Source: Atriophallophorus winterbourni (taxonomy: Eukaryota > Platyhelminthes > Trematoda > Plagiorchiida > Microphallidae). Taken from it: a stretch of 64,000 bases of DNA. The notes beneath the pieces were generated by a model that was given only the letters and a program-made list of their open reading frames with translations, was not told the origin of the DNA and did no database searches. Below are positions 47,485 to 57,218 of this stretch, piece by piece. Each line of letters opens with the position of its first letter. Within the stretch, counting starts at the first letter, position 1. The stretch is taken from assembly GCA_013407085.1 (NCBI GenBank), contig JACCGJ010000641.1, positions 1 to 64,000 of the forward strand. The letters run 5' to 3'. Made by a program: the position numbers and the translations under genes.

Positions 47485-50400
47485 CTACAAGGATGATCGG
47501 TTGTTTACCAGTAGTGAAAAACAATTGGTTTGATTGATTGTATCAAGCAAATGAAGGATGATCATTGTGTGAAAAACTTGAATCCATTTTGTTACTGCAC
47601 TGAGGATAGGCCGTCTCCAGAACTCGTATTCAATTTCTGTATATTCGAAATCGCTACTTACTCAGTAACGCATTGGCGGCTCCTTTTAATGCTACTCAAA
47701 TTTATGCGTGTCGTATATTCCGCCCCGATTTAGTCAAAAACAATCCTCGATAATTCTTTGATTCGATACACGTTTGTCTAAAAATCTGTTTTTGTACAAT
47801 ACATTATTAGCGCAATCACTCTGTGACGATGCATTAACATGATATACACGGATGAATGATAACTTTTATTGACAATTTGCCTGGGTATTCGAAAAACTTT
47901 GAAAGTTGACCAAGCTTTGGGCTTGTATGCAACTGTTGGATATTTGTATATCACAAAGGGTTTAACTCCATCTACGCGTGTTTAGACGGATGTGATTTTT
48001 CAGGTTGGTCGTACCAACCTTATCCAACAGTGGCACACACGCGCAAACCTAGTTTATCATTTCTCTGCTGTTTCAAGACGTGGATACTGCATGCTGAGTA
48101 CCAAGAGCACGAAACCGTCGTGTGATGGAAATGCACGCAGATGTTATTTTAAACGTAACTATAAACCGCGCACTCTGAAAGCTAGTTTAAACGGATATTT
48201 TGCCAATTTTAGGAGCTATATAAACGGGAGTATCTGATGCAAAGTTGTATGATGACTGGTACAGAATAAACCAGGTTTACTGAGTTGTTGGCCACCTTCG
48301 GTCGATGTCGACCATGGATGTACATCACAATCGCATGCATTTTCATGTTCTACAGCTTTTCGAATGACTAAACAGTCCGATTCGGGAGGAACAATCTCTC
48401 CCGTGGCGCTTGCAACGATAGTCAAAACTCGGTTGTAGGGCGTCAGTTGCACGCAAATAGTCAAAGTTTTTATAAGCACTTCGGCTATATTCTGGTGTTA
48501 TGCTTGGGTTGGCCGAGCTTGCCAAGATTCTACAATTTTTTATCTACATTGAACTAAGAACAAAAGAAGTGATCACAACATAGTTAATCAGATATGGAAA
48601 ACTCTAGCGTTGTACACATTTTTATTTTCGGAAAAAATCGTCACTTGCCGGAGTTATCCTTGTCAATAGCACGGAAAATCGCCTCGAGTATATCACGGCC
48701 CTTGTACAGCTCTTCGGTGATAGTTGAGGATATCTTGAAGAGAACGATAAGTACAAAATATCAGAGCTTGTAAACCCTTATTTGAATTTGTTTTAAAGGA
48801 ATTTTATAAAATGGGAAGAAGCGGATCTTTTTATTTTATATTCCATCGGTAAAGAAATTAAGGTATTTGGAATACCCAAGAAACGGCATTGGCAAAACCT
48901 GTCGTGAGGTGTGGTGGAGATACGAATTTCAAAACTATGCATTTCATCGAATTGACACAGGTATTCTTTGTATGTGTGATTGAACATCTTGGTTGTAATA
49001 GCCTAATCCAAATATGACATCAACGTTCATGCTTTGTTCACCATTTGTTCACTGTTTCAACATACGCATGCGATGGGCGGATGGTTGGGTATTTCTGCTA
49101 TCAAAGAATTTGCAATCGTCGTCTGTCAAACAGATGACACATTATCAAGACTCAAAAGTCGTTGAATTTTCTGCGGATATAAACAGTAGCAGTGTTCTAT
49201 TGTCTAGGTGAGGAAATAAAAATTGTTGGTTCATTGTGTTGTTCACGTATAATTTGGTGTTCTCGTTGGACGTCTTCAGGTGATGTCGACCATGGATGTA
49301 CACCACTAGCACATGACGAACTCATACTCCGCAGTTTCCTTCCGATTCGGGAAGAAGAATCTCTTCTGCCGCACTCACGGCGATACATACTATTCGACGG
49401 ATCGGCGGCATATGCCCGATTCCGGCGTGATTTACGTCCCGCAATCGAATACACTAAATGCTTTTCTCCGAGAACTGCATCCAAAGTGATCGGGCGAGAA
49501 CAAATACTTACCAAATAAGGAACTTACCAATCACAAAACCTTTCATAACTTCTTACGAACATATATGTACCTCAAGAGTGGCATGCCGACAGACGGAATG
49601 TTTGATATCAGATTTCACACAAGGCAGAAATTTTCAAATACGATCATACTTCACTTCATACTTCATACTTCAATCATGGACGTACATCACAATCGCATAA
49701 TTTTTCTCATGTTCCACAGGTTTTTGGAATGACTAAACAGTCCGATTGGGAAGGAACAATCTCTCCCGCAGCGCTCGCAACGATAGGTAGAACTCCGCTG
49801 ATTGGCGTCAGTTGTACGCCGGTGGCGTGATCTGCGTTTAGCTGTCAAGAGCTGTATCTGCTCCTCCCCAGCTCCAGTTACACAATGCCTCCAATGTGAG
49901 CGGTCAAAAGAAAGTTCTTTCCAACTCGCGGAGTCAATGCCAAGAGCTTTCAAGATGCGGGTAAGTATTAGCAAGATATTCAACAATTATACGTTGTGTC
50001 ACCATGAGTTATCATCTTCTGATTTTGTGTGGAAATGTGTAAAATGTTCAATCTGCGAATATTATCCGTGGGTGATTATTTTGATGGTCTAATTAAAAAG
50101 GTTTAGATATTTTAAAATTGTCAGTAGAAAATACCTGTAGTAAAGCTGATGAAAAATGTCGTGACATTATAATTTTCTGTTTTATGAAGCGTCCCTGTAG
50201 GTGAACATGTTCCTAAAACTGCTCTAAATAGCTAATGCAGCCACAATGTATCTAGAGACAGCTACTGCGACAAACTCTCAAATTCATGGGCGACTATGTT
50301 TTCAACTGCATCGGACAATGAAGTTATTCAAAGCGCCGTGCACAAAGGAAACAGAATTATACCGTCACATTCATGCAGGATTGTTGATTCGAGCAGAGGA

Positions 50401-53400
50401 GGACAAACCTACCATAAAAATTACAACCTCAAATTAGAAGAATAGCAAACTGCCAGACACCGGCACTGGTGTGTGTAAGTACGGGGGATGTGAGCAACAC
50501 ATTGTTTTGATCAAACTCACTTTCCCAATCTTGTTCGACACGCTAATTGGCTTGAAAGTGGTTTGGTAATGTACCATTCCACCACTTTTGGCAGTTTTCG
50601 TCAGGCGAGGCAGCAATGTATGCCAAGGTAATTTCAATCCTAACACCTGTTCCATGATCTCTGCCCATTTGTTGATCGATATTTTACCTGTGTTGGATTA
50701 AAAATGTGGCAAAATATTAGCAAATATTGTATGTGAACATAAACAGACCTGGTAAATTGAGCGTCACAAAAATGGGATTATTTTTCAAGACCCTTGATTG
50801 GCTAAATCGAAATCTCCTATATTCTCGTCATACAACATTCAGAAACGCATCTGTTCAAGCGCGCTCTACAAATTAAAATCATAAACTCAATTTCGATGAA
50901 ATGAAAACGGAGGAGAAATGTCAGATATCGTGTTGCTGTCCGGTATGAATAGCAGTGTTGGTAATACTTCGTTGCATGTTCACACAATGGAAAGTGTATA
51001 TGAGAAAACGCATGGCCATAAAATTACATCATATATTCTAATGTTAGCATTGAGGAGACCAGATCCAATCACGTTTATACGTTTCCTGTTCCGTTAAACA
51101 CCTCTTCATTAGCCACTCCGTAATTCCACGAGGTAATAAAACCCTAGTTTGCCAAGTGTTATTACACTCATGACAAAGGACATCTTGCTGAGTTGCAAAT
51201 CAGCAAACCAACGGAATACAAACGGTATCTCGAGTATGTCTGCACACTCCACTCATCCTAACACACTACTAACACATTATTTGTGAGCATCACACAATGT
51301 TGGGCTTCAATTCGCGCTGGGCTAGTAATCACTTGTAAGAACCCTACGCAACAGTGACATACGTTTATATCTTTATTTTCTCAACTTGTTATTAAGCAGA
51401 TGCGACCACCTGTTGTTGTTGTTATTGGACTAATTCAGTCAAATTCGACCATAAATATAGATCGTGAGTCATGAGGATTTCACGCTCTATAGCGTTTCAA
51501 ATGAACAAACAATCTGATTCGAGCGGAAAATTTCTGCCACTGCGCTCACAGCGAGAGGCAGTGCTCGGTCGAACGATGTCAGTTGAACACTGAGGGCTGT
51601 GACCTAGGTTCAGCAGCTGATGGCGGTATGTGCATTCCCTAGCTTGTAGATGACAATTTACACAATGGCTCCAGATTGAGCGGCCGAGAGCAAGTTCTTT
51701 CCAAATTTTAGAGTATATGTCAAGGGCATTTAAATCTTTTTTACAATTGTCTTGTAGCGCTTTTGGTCAGCCTAAATTGGACTTACTGTTTTTCAACTAT
51801 CTTTCGAGTAGATCTTTTGGAGAGTGACCCCAATATAATTACGACAATTGCATTGCTTCTTTATTAATAAAAACTCACCAGTTTTCTGTGGATCAGCTTT
51901 GAGGAATTGTTCTGTGAGTTCTGTGGAATGCATTGTAATCTTTCTTCGTAAATCAGTGAGCGCACATGCTTCAGTAACATTCACTCTGAAATAATTGAGA
52001 ATCCTGTATTCCTACCCCTCCTGATGGTAAAATCGATGTTAACGGGATAGAGTGAAAATAACTAGTTCGGATCATCACATTATCAGTCAGTGAACTATTA
52101 TATCCAAGATTGTTTCGTGTATTTTGGAGACTGCGATTAGCGTTTTTTAATCAAATGCAATCAAACGATATATACATCACAGTGCAAGAGAGGATGGTTC
52201 TGAAATACCACATCAACAACAAACCACCTCAATTTGGATTACGAAAACATTACATGAGAAAGGTTCGAGTGAATTTCTGTATAAAAACAGGGATAAGTGG
52301 TGGAAAACGTCACGTGAGGAGCTCAAAGTAAGGAGGATTAATAGGAAATCGGTTGGTACAACATCGATTGATAAATCTGATCGAAATGGCAACCAGCTCA
52401 GAAAATTGGAAGGTTCCTATATGGTTTGATAGATTTACCTATATGAGTTTGGTAATTCAAAGTAATTCAAAGTTTTAATGGTCCAAAATGCAAATACTTT
52501 ACAGTAACCTCAGATTAAAAATATAGGGAATTCATAAAAACAACACAAATGTTTTATACATATGGTGTATGTTTCATTTTTTGTCATTTGCATAATAAAC
52601 GTGTGACTCATGAACCATATAGAATGTGATAGGAATTTGAGGAAAGTTATTGCATTGTGGTGCTCACATCCCCATCCCTTACACACCACTACCGGTTTCA
52701 GGCTGTTTGCCATCGTCAGGTGGAGACAGTAAGATCAGGTTCAGTGAGCCTTGAGGAAAGTTACTTATCGACAGATTGTTCTTAGGTGCGTACATCGCAA
52801 CGCTATGGAAGTGTGGACCACAATAGCATTTCGACTTCATCTCAATACAATGTCAATTCAACACGGTAAGCAATATGTGAGCAAAAACGTATAAATGTAG
52901 TAGCTATCCACTAGCAGTAATATGACGAGTAAAAACATGATTTTCAAAAGGAGTGTGACGATATCTTACGTGATAATTAAATTTAATTTTGCCTATTTAA
53001 CTTATATAAATTTGCTTTTAATTGAACCCTGACGCAAAGAATGACTGATAGATGGAGAAACGCAATGAGCCATGGTTTATCGAGCAGTAGATATCAAACG
53101 CACAATTGTGTAAGCGTCTTCGTTATATCCCCGCCAGCGACGATAAATTGAATCGGCTTTACATTCCCGTCAGCTTCAATCTTCAAATAAGCTCCTTTGT
53201 TTGAGCCTTCGGCGTAGTAGTTGGAAGCGGAGAAAATGGTCAACACTTTACCATCATGATTCCACTCGTACCCATCGTCTTTGCATTCGTGTGATCGTAC
53301 GAGTAAAGTCCAGTTGTTACGTTCGAGGACTTGTTTTGTCACGTCCGGTCCGAAACAACAACCCATGCCACGCTTTTTGTTCACCTTGGATCCCGAGGCG

Positions 53401-56127
53401 GAGCAGGGATCACTCCAAAGCAGAGCTTGATACTGAGTACAAAAATAAAAAGCTAGGTTTTACGCACGTCATATAGTAAAAACATCTGAAAAAGAGTAAC
53501 CGATACAATAGTGAAAATCTGGTTGTTTTCTAACTGAACAAACATGTGGATACCGTTCATAGCGCTTATATTTATAACGTAGAAGGGGTAGAGAAGGGGG
53601 TAATACCATACACGGAACGACTTCACGTTTGAGCGGTTGAGATAACAAAGGCTTGTAATATTGTGGTCAGCAAGGTGGATGGGACTGATATCTCCAAAAT
53701 ATGGCGTCTGGTTCAGCAGCGCGTAAATATTAACGTGCGTGACCCCTAGTGTACGCTAATTAGTCAGCGGCTATCGTTCACACTTGTACATAATCAAAAG
53801 AATTAACTGATTACGCAGTGAGTTCGGGTGTGTACATCAATTGATCCTAATTCCGCATCCACACAAACATTTGTTCAAATACCGTGAATCAGGAATTACA
53901 CGTAGCCACTCAGCGGCACTACAAATTCCCATTCCCATACTAATTGTCGCCGATATTTCTATTCGATACGTGTCTGTTTCCTGTGGAATGCCCTTCCCGA
54001 AGCAATTATCACCTCTCCCTGTATCAAAACATTCACTCGAACCTTGGACACTTATTTGTTACATAACGATTTGACGATGCCTGTGTATTGACTCAGGGTA
54101 AGTATATTACTTGACTCCAGTGACATCGTATAATTGTTTTTTATACCTCTTATTGAACGCATATTTACTATGATATGGTAATTGTGAAGCTGTGTGCTTT
54201 TTGTAACCATAAATTCTTGAATCTTGAATGTCTATCTTAAGAAGCTCAACGCACACCATGGCCTGTGAAGTTTTTAGCCAGCTTAGGATTGGTCAGGTGA
54301 ATCTAATATAAACCTGATCTCTATTCGTACTGACACCCTTGGTCTGAGGAAGCTTCTATGTCCGAAGCGAAAGATAATTGATAAATTACTAACTATCTTT
54401 GTTCACAAATATGGTTCTCTGATCACTCACAAACTGTTTCCAATATTTTTCTAACAAAAGGTCTAATGCGATACGTGAAATTAATATCTTTATTTGCCAA
54501 AAAATTATTATGACAAACTTTTTGGATGGAAAAATTCAGCAATAATGTATCTACCTGGACTTTTTCATTGGCATCCCGAGTGTCCTTTTTGTCTGACTCC
54601 ATCAGTGTATAAAACTGGGAAATACATAATAAGTTTTTATGAAAAAAATGAGAAAAACAAAAAATAAACATACAGTGCTTGGCTTTGTGTCCATTAGAAG
54701 CTAAATTTTCGCTTGTAAATTGTGATTATGGTTCGTACTTTCAGAAATTAGGTTTAGCACAGTGTCAAATGATATTGGCTTTCTAAATTTACACAGTAAT
54801 CAAAAAGCTTATTTGTCTGCATTTCTATATTTTGGTTTCTTGCAGTTTATACTCATCAGGTGGGGGAAAGTTCGATCAGGATCCACGTGTTTTTGAAATA
54901 TTGGATGAATGGTTTTATCATTGAAATAAAGTATGATTTTAGATGTGAATCACGATAATAGCATCTGAGCATGAATTATGAATAAAAATAAAAATGAGCG
55001 GGATAGAGATTTACTGGTTGATGAACTCGACATTGTGAGCCAAGCATTATTTCGGGATTAAAAGTGAAGTGATTTTGGGAAATGTGGTAAGAAAGCAAAC
55101 AGTCAACGTTCATTTAAAGCCATAATAATGTACGCGTGGTACAAGTTGGTGGTGACGCTTCTTTTACTTCTTCTTCGTATCGAAATTTCACATTCGTTCA
55201 TCTCTTTCTACTTCAGGCTTCATATGTATAACATGTTAATCGGATAAAAATATTCAAAAATAATCTCAAAAAATATCACACAAAAGACTGGCTTTATTAG
55301 AATACTTTAACGAAAAACAATTAATGCATCCTCACCTAAAAGCAGAAGCCACAACAATTGCAATAGTTTTAATAAGAAAGCTTTAATTCATAAAATACAC
55401 TTGATGATAATTTTGGAAATTTGTATTTTAGTTTCTCAAGACAAAATGTGGAAAATTTCAGCCCAAAAGTAATGCTGGATGGTTAACAATAGTCTAGAAA
55501 GAACGTACATTTTGCACTAAATTCGATGCTCGGTTTATTGATAACTGCTACTAGGGAGTGATACTTAACGTTTACTATGCACTTGTAAAGCTTAAACCTT
55601 TCTTTTTCAGGTGTTTCCTTAGTAATATTCGCTATTTACATTGTCTATGGGACGTTTTAGCACTAAGCTTATAATTTTGTGAACACCCGTGTTATCGATC
55701 AATTATGAAGTCCAAATAATCGCCGTCTGTAGAAACCATGTCAATGGTTCTATCGAATCAAAATTTCACCCGATTAATTCAACAAATCTATCAGCTAGTC
55801 AAAGTGCCCGTCTTTTCATCTTCTCGTGAGTTGGTTTACGACAAATATTTTCCTAGAAAGTCACCGTCATTTAACCGGTCGTGCTACATTAATTGTCAAA
55901 CTTGAAAGCATATGAAATCCATCATGAACTAGTAGGTGACATTTTTGTAATTCTGTATAACGAGTATAATCTCTCACGTCTGTCCGACATAAACGTTCCA
56001 ATATTTCCAAATCCGTCGTTTCTGAAATACCGCCATGACACACAAACACCTTGTCATCGATCAGAGTTGCCAGTGGGAAGAAACGATACAAATCGGAGAA
56101 GCAACTGACCAAAGGACCGGCTTCGGA
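47288..56127 (-). CDS. PPEF/rdgC-type Ser/Thr protein phosphatase with EF hands, 3' half (7 exons)
   Basis: Calcium-regulated PPP-family Ser/Thr phosphatase. Exons (minus strand): 55978-56127, 54555-54614, 53104-53432, 51879-51985, 50521-50687, 48649-48733, 47288-47484; together 1095 nt = 364 codons plus TGA. Phases agree at all six junctions. Seen in order: HGGISETTDL, WSDP, FGPDV, RSHECKDDGYEW, FSASNYY (all PPP motifs; SASNYY is typical of PPEF rather than PP1), a degenerate EF hand (DPQKTGKISINK), then two canonical EF loops (DKDNSGLITLEE and DLNKDGYIDFNE). Family members are about 650-750 aa, so this is the C-terminal half. The IQ motif and the GDxHG, GDxVDRG and GNHE motifs were sought by eye upstream to 64 kb and not found; they should lie beyond the window. 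Introns are 1.2-1.9 kb and filled with repeats. No in-frame stop or frameshift is visible, so the gene looks intact. In animals this family acts in sensory neurons; that role here is only an inference. Confidence 0.9.
47905..48145 (+). repeat. Family A copy in a PPEF intron, hammerhead damaged
   Basis: Unit sequence (gtaccaaccttatccaac, agtggcacac) leads into ribozyme remains at 48091-48125: GCUGAGUACC, AGAGCACGAAACCGUC, GUGUG. The GAAA side is preserved, the core side is not. Lies between PPEF exons F and G in antisense orientation to the gene. Confidence 0.55.
48240..48540 (-). pseudogene. LINE 3'-end fragment, Cys/His knuckle type
   Basis: YRCKRHGRDCSSRIGLFSHS, KSCRT-stop (48415-48340), followed by the trailing block tgtgatgtacatccatgg. 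The C-x2-C...H-x-C knuckle at the C-terminus is known from several LINE clades (RTE/I-like); the clade is not resolved. Confidence 0.55.
48649..48733 (-). CDS. PPEF exon F (EF hand 2, first half; GC donor)
   Basis: Acceptor ttctcttcaag at 48734; 85 nt; reads ISSTITEELYKGRDILEAIF, then RAIDKDNS plus one base. The donor is TCCG|GCAAGT, a GC-AG intron; a GT donor in phase is absent and reading on meets TGA at once. Exon G then completes the EF loop as DKDNSG-LITLEE, which confirms the junction. Confidence 0.85.
48870..49070 (+). repeat. Family A remnant in a PPEF intron
   Basis: Weak similarity to the unit: aaaacctgtcgtgaggtgtg, gtgtgattgaacatcttgg, cctaatccaa, ttcactgtttcaa in the right order. 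No ribozyme core remains. Confidence 0.35.
49215..49505 (-). pseudogene. LINE 3'-end fragment, Cys/His knuckle type
   Basis: YRRECGRRDSSSRIGRK, with gtacatccatggtcgacatc as trailing block. Same family as the neighbours at 48.3 and 49.8 kb. Confidence 0.5.
49660..49990 (-). pseudogene. LINE 3'-end fragment, Cys/His knuckle type (best copy)
   Basis: KALGIDSASWKELSFDRSHW, RHCVTGAGEEQIQ, RHRRTTDANQRSSTYRCERC, GRDCSFPIGLFSHSK. DRSHWR then a C-x2-C-x3-C...H knuckle is a standard LINE C-terminus. No RT precedes it. In a PPEF intron, sense with the gene. Confidence 0.6.
50440..50510 (+). repeat. Family C fragment beside PPEF exon E
   Basis: agcaaactgccagacaccgg and cactggtgtgtgtaag plus gggggatgtgagcaacac: the 3' half of the ribozyme and its flank. 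It ends about 12 bp from the donor site of exon E. Confidence 0.5.
50521..50687 (-). CDS. PPEF exon E (EF hand 1 and linker)
   Basis: Acceptor caacacag at 50688; donor AAA|GTGAGT at 50520; 167 nt. It reads (G)KISINKWAEIMEQVLGLKLP and on to ...VHYQTTFKPISVS, then NKIGK. GLKLPW is a recognisable PPEF signature after EF hand 1. The loop ends in Lys rather than Glu at position 12, so this hand probably binds calcium poorly. A family C ribozyme fragment (about 50440-50508) lies roughly 12 bp inside the intron from the donor. Confidence 0.88.
51325..51400 (+). repeat. Family C fragment (body only)
   Basis: gtaagaaccctacgcaacag and tgacatacgttta follow the family C body. No ribozyme. Confidence 0.3.
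51440..51760 (-). pseudogene. LINE 3'-end fragment, Cys/His knuckle type
   Basis: KALDIYSKIWKELALGRSIW, SHCVN, then ASRCERSGRNF and ESDCLFI. Same block order as 49660-49990, more decayed. In the intron after exon D. Confidence 0.5.
51879..51985 (-). CDS. PPEF exon D (linker and start of EF hand 1)
   Basis: Acceptor ttatttcag at 51986; donor ACTG|GTGAGT at 51879; 107 nt. It reads VNVTEACALTDLRRKI, then MHSTELTEQFLKADPQKT, with one base left that becomes Gly with exon E. It matches the helix that leads into the first EF hand in this family. The 51.4-51.8 kb LINE end lies just downstream in the intron. Confidence 0.85.
52635..52770 (-). repeat. Family C fragment with well-kept hammerhead-like motif
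   Basis: Minus strand at 52683-52724: CUCCAC, CUGACGA (an allowed CUGANGA core), UGGC-AAACA-GCCU, GAAA, CCGGUA, GUGGUG. Stem I is CCAC/GUGG plus an outer C-G; stem II 3 bp closed by a U-U mismatch. In the PPEF intron between exons C and D, same strand as the gene. Confidence 0.65.
53104..53432 (-). CDS. PPEF exon C (C-terminal phosphatase core)
   Basis: Acceptor gtactcag at 53433; the exon opens YQALLWSDPCSAS and includes RGMGCCFGPDV, LLVRSHECKDDGYEW (catalytic RSHE histidine) and TIFSASNYY, ending ...GGDITKTLTQ plus two bases. Donor TT|GTGCGT at 53104 is non-consensus after GTG but is the only choice that keeps phase with exon D; reading on would meet a stop at 53094. Length 329 nt. This is the most diagnostic exon for the PPEF assignment. 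Confidence 0.9.
53630..53860 (+). pseudogene. Penelope-like element 3' end (GIY-YIG C-terminus and tail)
   Basis: Reads SKVDGTDISKIWRLVQQRVN, then INVRDP-stop, matching the last residues of the 45-kb copy (NKVDGADISTIWRSVLQRIR). The tail that follows is interrupted at about 53862 by a CR1-like 3' end and resumes near 54270, ending in the hammerhead motif at 54338. Confidence 0.7.
53862..54250 (+). pseudogene. CR1-like LINE 3' end nested in a Penelope tail
   Basis: HLFKYRESGITRSHSAALQI, then in a shifted frame RTRxFPVECPSR..., PVSKHSLEPW, ending in cataaattcttgaatcttga at about 54208-54227. Penelope tail sequence is present on both sides, so this copy is younger than the Penelope insertion. 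Lies in a PPEF intron, antisense to the gene. Confidence 0.65.
54270..54384 (+). ncRNA. Penelope tail with hammerhead-type motif (family P)
   Basis: Resumes the tail interrupted at 53862 (gcttaggattggtcag, ctgacacccttggt) and carries CUGAGGA, stem II GCUUCU.../...GAAGC and GAAA at 54338-54384. The 3' side of stem I (ACCAA) is lost, so the ribozyme is dead. Confidence 0.6.
54555..54614 (-). CDS. PPEF exon B (family-variable linker, 20 codons)
   Basis: A 60-nt exon between acceptor ttcccag and donor CAG|GTAGAT, phase 0 at both ends. It encodes FYTLMESDKKDTRDANEKVQ and joins exon A (...CRTD) to exon C (YQALLWSDP). It fills the spot where PPEF proteins carry a variable stretch before the WSDP motif. 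Too short to recognise alone; the call rests on splice signals and on the phase fit to both neighbours. Confidence 0.75.
54840..54925 (-). repeat. Family A fragment in a PPEF intron
   Basis: Minus strand holds GAUCGAACUUUCCCCCACCU, GAUGAGUAUAAAC, i.e. stem I 5' side and the core; the GAAA side is lost. Adjacent gatcaggatccacgtgttt fits the unit. Confidence 0.45.
54930..55970. other. PPEF intron A-B, unique part
   Basis: No element recognised; AT-rich intron sequence. Confidence 0.5.
55978..56127 (-). CDS. PPEF exon A (phosphatase core, HGG motif)
   Basis: Acceptor is tttgcag, with the first codon TCC at 56127; donor is GAC|GTGAGA at 55978. The exon is 150 nt, exactly 50 codons, phase 0 at both ends. 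It reads ...FFPLATLIDDKVFVCHGG, then ISETTDLEILERL, the central PPP segment with the HGG metal/phosphate motif. A CR1-like LINE ends at about 56200, only about 70 bp before this acceptor. The preceding exon was not found. Confidence 0.9.
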
Positions 56128-56199
56128 CTGCAAAAGACGAGAGTAAGTTTTCAGGTTTATCGATTACTTGATTGAAAAATCAATATTGATGTTGCTGTG

Positions 56200-57190
56200 A
56201 GATTCAAGATTCAAGATTCAAAGATTTATGGTTAAAAAAGTTAATACTTTACAACACCACAGGATTACGGTATGAATAAAACATGAAAATTACAATAGTA
56301 TGAAAGCAATAGAGAATATCAAACGTAAGGCTCATGAATGATGTTCGTTTGCAAGTGCAAGTCCAATTTCGCTTTAAAAATCGCGAAGCAAGGAGAGTCC
56401 ACCACATGTTGGGGTAGGGAATTCCAAAGAAATGTAGCTCGTATGGCGAAAACATGTCGCCGACAATCAATACGGGAACTTGGATCGTAAAGGGATAAGG
56501 TATGTCCGCGTGTTACTTTTCCATCACATACATCAAGCAAGTGTTTAAGTGGATGTCCTTCGGTAGACACAATTCTATAGGTCAGAATAATATCGCGTCG
56601 TATCCTCATTTGGGTAAAGTCACATAGATCCAGACGTCGCAGTCTTTCGGTATACGGAACATTGCGAAGACCCATCACTAACTTTGTTGCTCTATGATAG
56701 ATTTTATCGAAGAGAGCAATGTCTTTTCGTAGCCAAGGAGCCCAGACCTCGACCGCATACTCCATCGTGGGGCAAAGGTAGACATTCATTATCCTTGGGA
56801 GAATCTTCCAAATATTCTTCGAACGATACCTGTTGGCCCGTCGATATATATTCTGGCAGTGCACTGTGCTCTTCAGGTTACCGCTAATCCACACTCCAAG
56901 ATCTTTTTCTGAGGAGCTCCATGCTAGGTTTTCAGTTCCCAATCGATATGTCCAAGTAACATTCTTGCCAAAATGGAGCATCTTACATTTCTGTATGTTG
57001 AATGACATGTCATTCATGGCCGCCCAATTCGACACGCTGACCAAATCCATTTGTAGTTTCTCACAATCCTCTGCAGAACTAATCGGCGTCCAAATTTTCA
57101 TATAATCCGCGAACAGGACCATTTTAGAAGATATGAGGGGGGTAAATCGTTTATGTACAACAGAAAGAGGAGATGTATCCAAGTATATAA
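56200..57190 (-). pseudogene. CR1-like LINE, RT C-terminal half and 3' tail
   Basis: A single 287-codon frame (57182-56319): MVLFADYMKIW (motif C, FADD changed to FADY), MLHFGKNVTWTYRLG, SEKDLGVWISGNLKSTVHCQ, TMEYAVEVWAPWL, LRRLDLCDFTQMRIRRDIIL, TRGHTLSLYDPSSRIDCRRH, FLWNSLPQHVVDSP, FKAKLD. It ends in TTGAATC-like heptamers at 56200-56226. Truncated at the 5' end close to 57190. With few lesions it is one of the younger copies, and it abuts PPEF exon A. Confidence 0.85.
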
Positions 57191-57218
57191 TTAGCTAAAA
57201 TTTGTTGAATATTCTACG

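Noticed and set aside
49660..49990. C2H2-type zinc-finger gene on the minus strand
   Set aside because: The Cys/His knuckle recurs in at least four diverged copies next to LINE C-terminal blocks; it is a LINE end.
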